A stretch of DNA of 64,000 nt from an uncultured Erythrobacter sp. (lineage in GTDB: Bacteria; Pseudomonadota; Alphaproteobacteria; Sphingomonadales; Sphingomonadaceae), in the NCBI GenBank assembly GCA_947495555.1, contig CANLZI010000001.1, positions 1,650,861 through 1,714,860 of the forward strand. Direction: 5' to 3'. A program made the translations under genes and the position numbers. Shown here one piece after another: positions 63,461 through 64,000 of the stretch. A model generated the notes under the pieces. The model was not told the DNA's origin and made no database searches. It saw only the letters and a program-made list of their open reading frames with translations. Every line of letters starts with the position of its first letter. Position 1 is the first letter of the stretch.

Positions 63461-64000
63461 ATGCTTTTGTCGATTGCCGCCTCTTTAGGTTTGGCGACAT
63501 CACCTTTACCGGCCGAAATGCCGCAACCGACCATGTTGGCGCAAATTGTTGTAGCCCAGCAGGCGGCTGGCTCTGTTCAATCTACGCCTCAGAACCAAGC
63601 AGATGATGCCCTAGCTCAAGCTGAGTCTCAGGCTGCCTCCCAAACAGCTGACGAGCCGCAACCCGCTGAGGCACAAGATGCGCCCGATGATCTGGCGGAG
63701 CCTGTCGCCACCGAGCCGCAAGAGCAAACAGATGTTGTCGCACCCGGCACCATTGTGGTCACCGGATCGTCAGAAGCAATTGGCCGTGACCCCTTGGTCC
63801 AGCTGAACGAGGCGGCCTTCGATCTCACCCAGGATGTTGATCAGGCCTTTGTCGAGCCGGTTGCTGACGCTTATGAGAAGGGTCTGCCCAAGCCGGTCCG
63901 CAAGGGTTTGCGCAATTTCTTCCGTAACCTGCTCGAGCCGGTGAATTTCCTGAACTATCTGCTCCAGTTCAAGCCAGGCAAGGCGTTTGAGACACTGGGT
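63461..64000 (+). CDS. mlaA: MlaA/VacJ family protein, truncated at window end
   Basis: DPLVQLNEAAFDLTQDVDQAFVEPVADAYEKGLPKPVRKGLRNFFRNLLEPVNFLNYLLQFKPGKA. Confidence 0.88.
   Translation, partial: MLLSIAASLGLATSPLPAEMPQPTMLAQIVVAQQAAGSVQSTPQNQADDALAQAESQAASQTADEPQPAEAQDAPDDLAEPVATEPQEQTDVVAPGTIVVTGSSEAIGRDPLVQLNEAAFDLTQDVDQAFVEPVADAYEKGLPKPVRKGLRNFFRNLLEPVNFLNYLLQFKPGKAFETLG

Noticed and set aside
1-64000. CRISPR arrays, transposons, prophage, toxin-antitoxin or defence islands
   Set aside because: No spaced direct repeats, transposase/integrase motifs or defence-family proteins were recognised among the ORFs.

Overview
64 kb of an ordinary-looking alphaproteobacterial chromosome. Protein signatures suggest Sphingomonadales/Erythrobacteraceae, but this is inferred from remembered family resemblance with no database search. 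I support about 57 protein-coding genes, one tRNA-Leu(UAA), two intrinsic terminators and several candidate regulatory dyads. I found no CRISPR array, rRNA, transposase, integrase or recognisable prophage. Core blocks include gltD (partial), ung-dksA-like, rnd-like-lptC-lptA, DUF3576-leuS-lptE-holA, murA/galU, glnE-bcp, thrS, NAD-glutamate dehydrogenase, queG and ihfB. Accessory blocks include a P450/acyl-CoA ligase pair, a CYP153-like P450, a GtrA/membrane protein/FAD oxidoreductase operon, a LysR/sterol desaturase divergon, tandem amidohydrolases and an AHL-acylase-like Ntn hydrolase. The strongest unlisted signal is upstream of thrS on the minus strand. A 23-aa ORF missing from the ORF track encodes MAHMM-TTTTTTTT-SVFRGRLVTR (eight consecutive Thr codons). 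A near-consensus promoter places its AUG at about +1, and mutually exclusive hairpins follow it. This looks like a ribosome-mediated threonine attenuator controlling threonyl-tRNA synthetase, probably with a leaderless leader-peptide mRNA.
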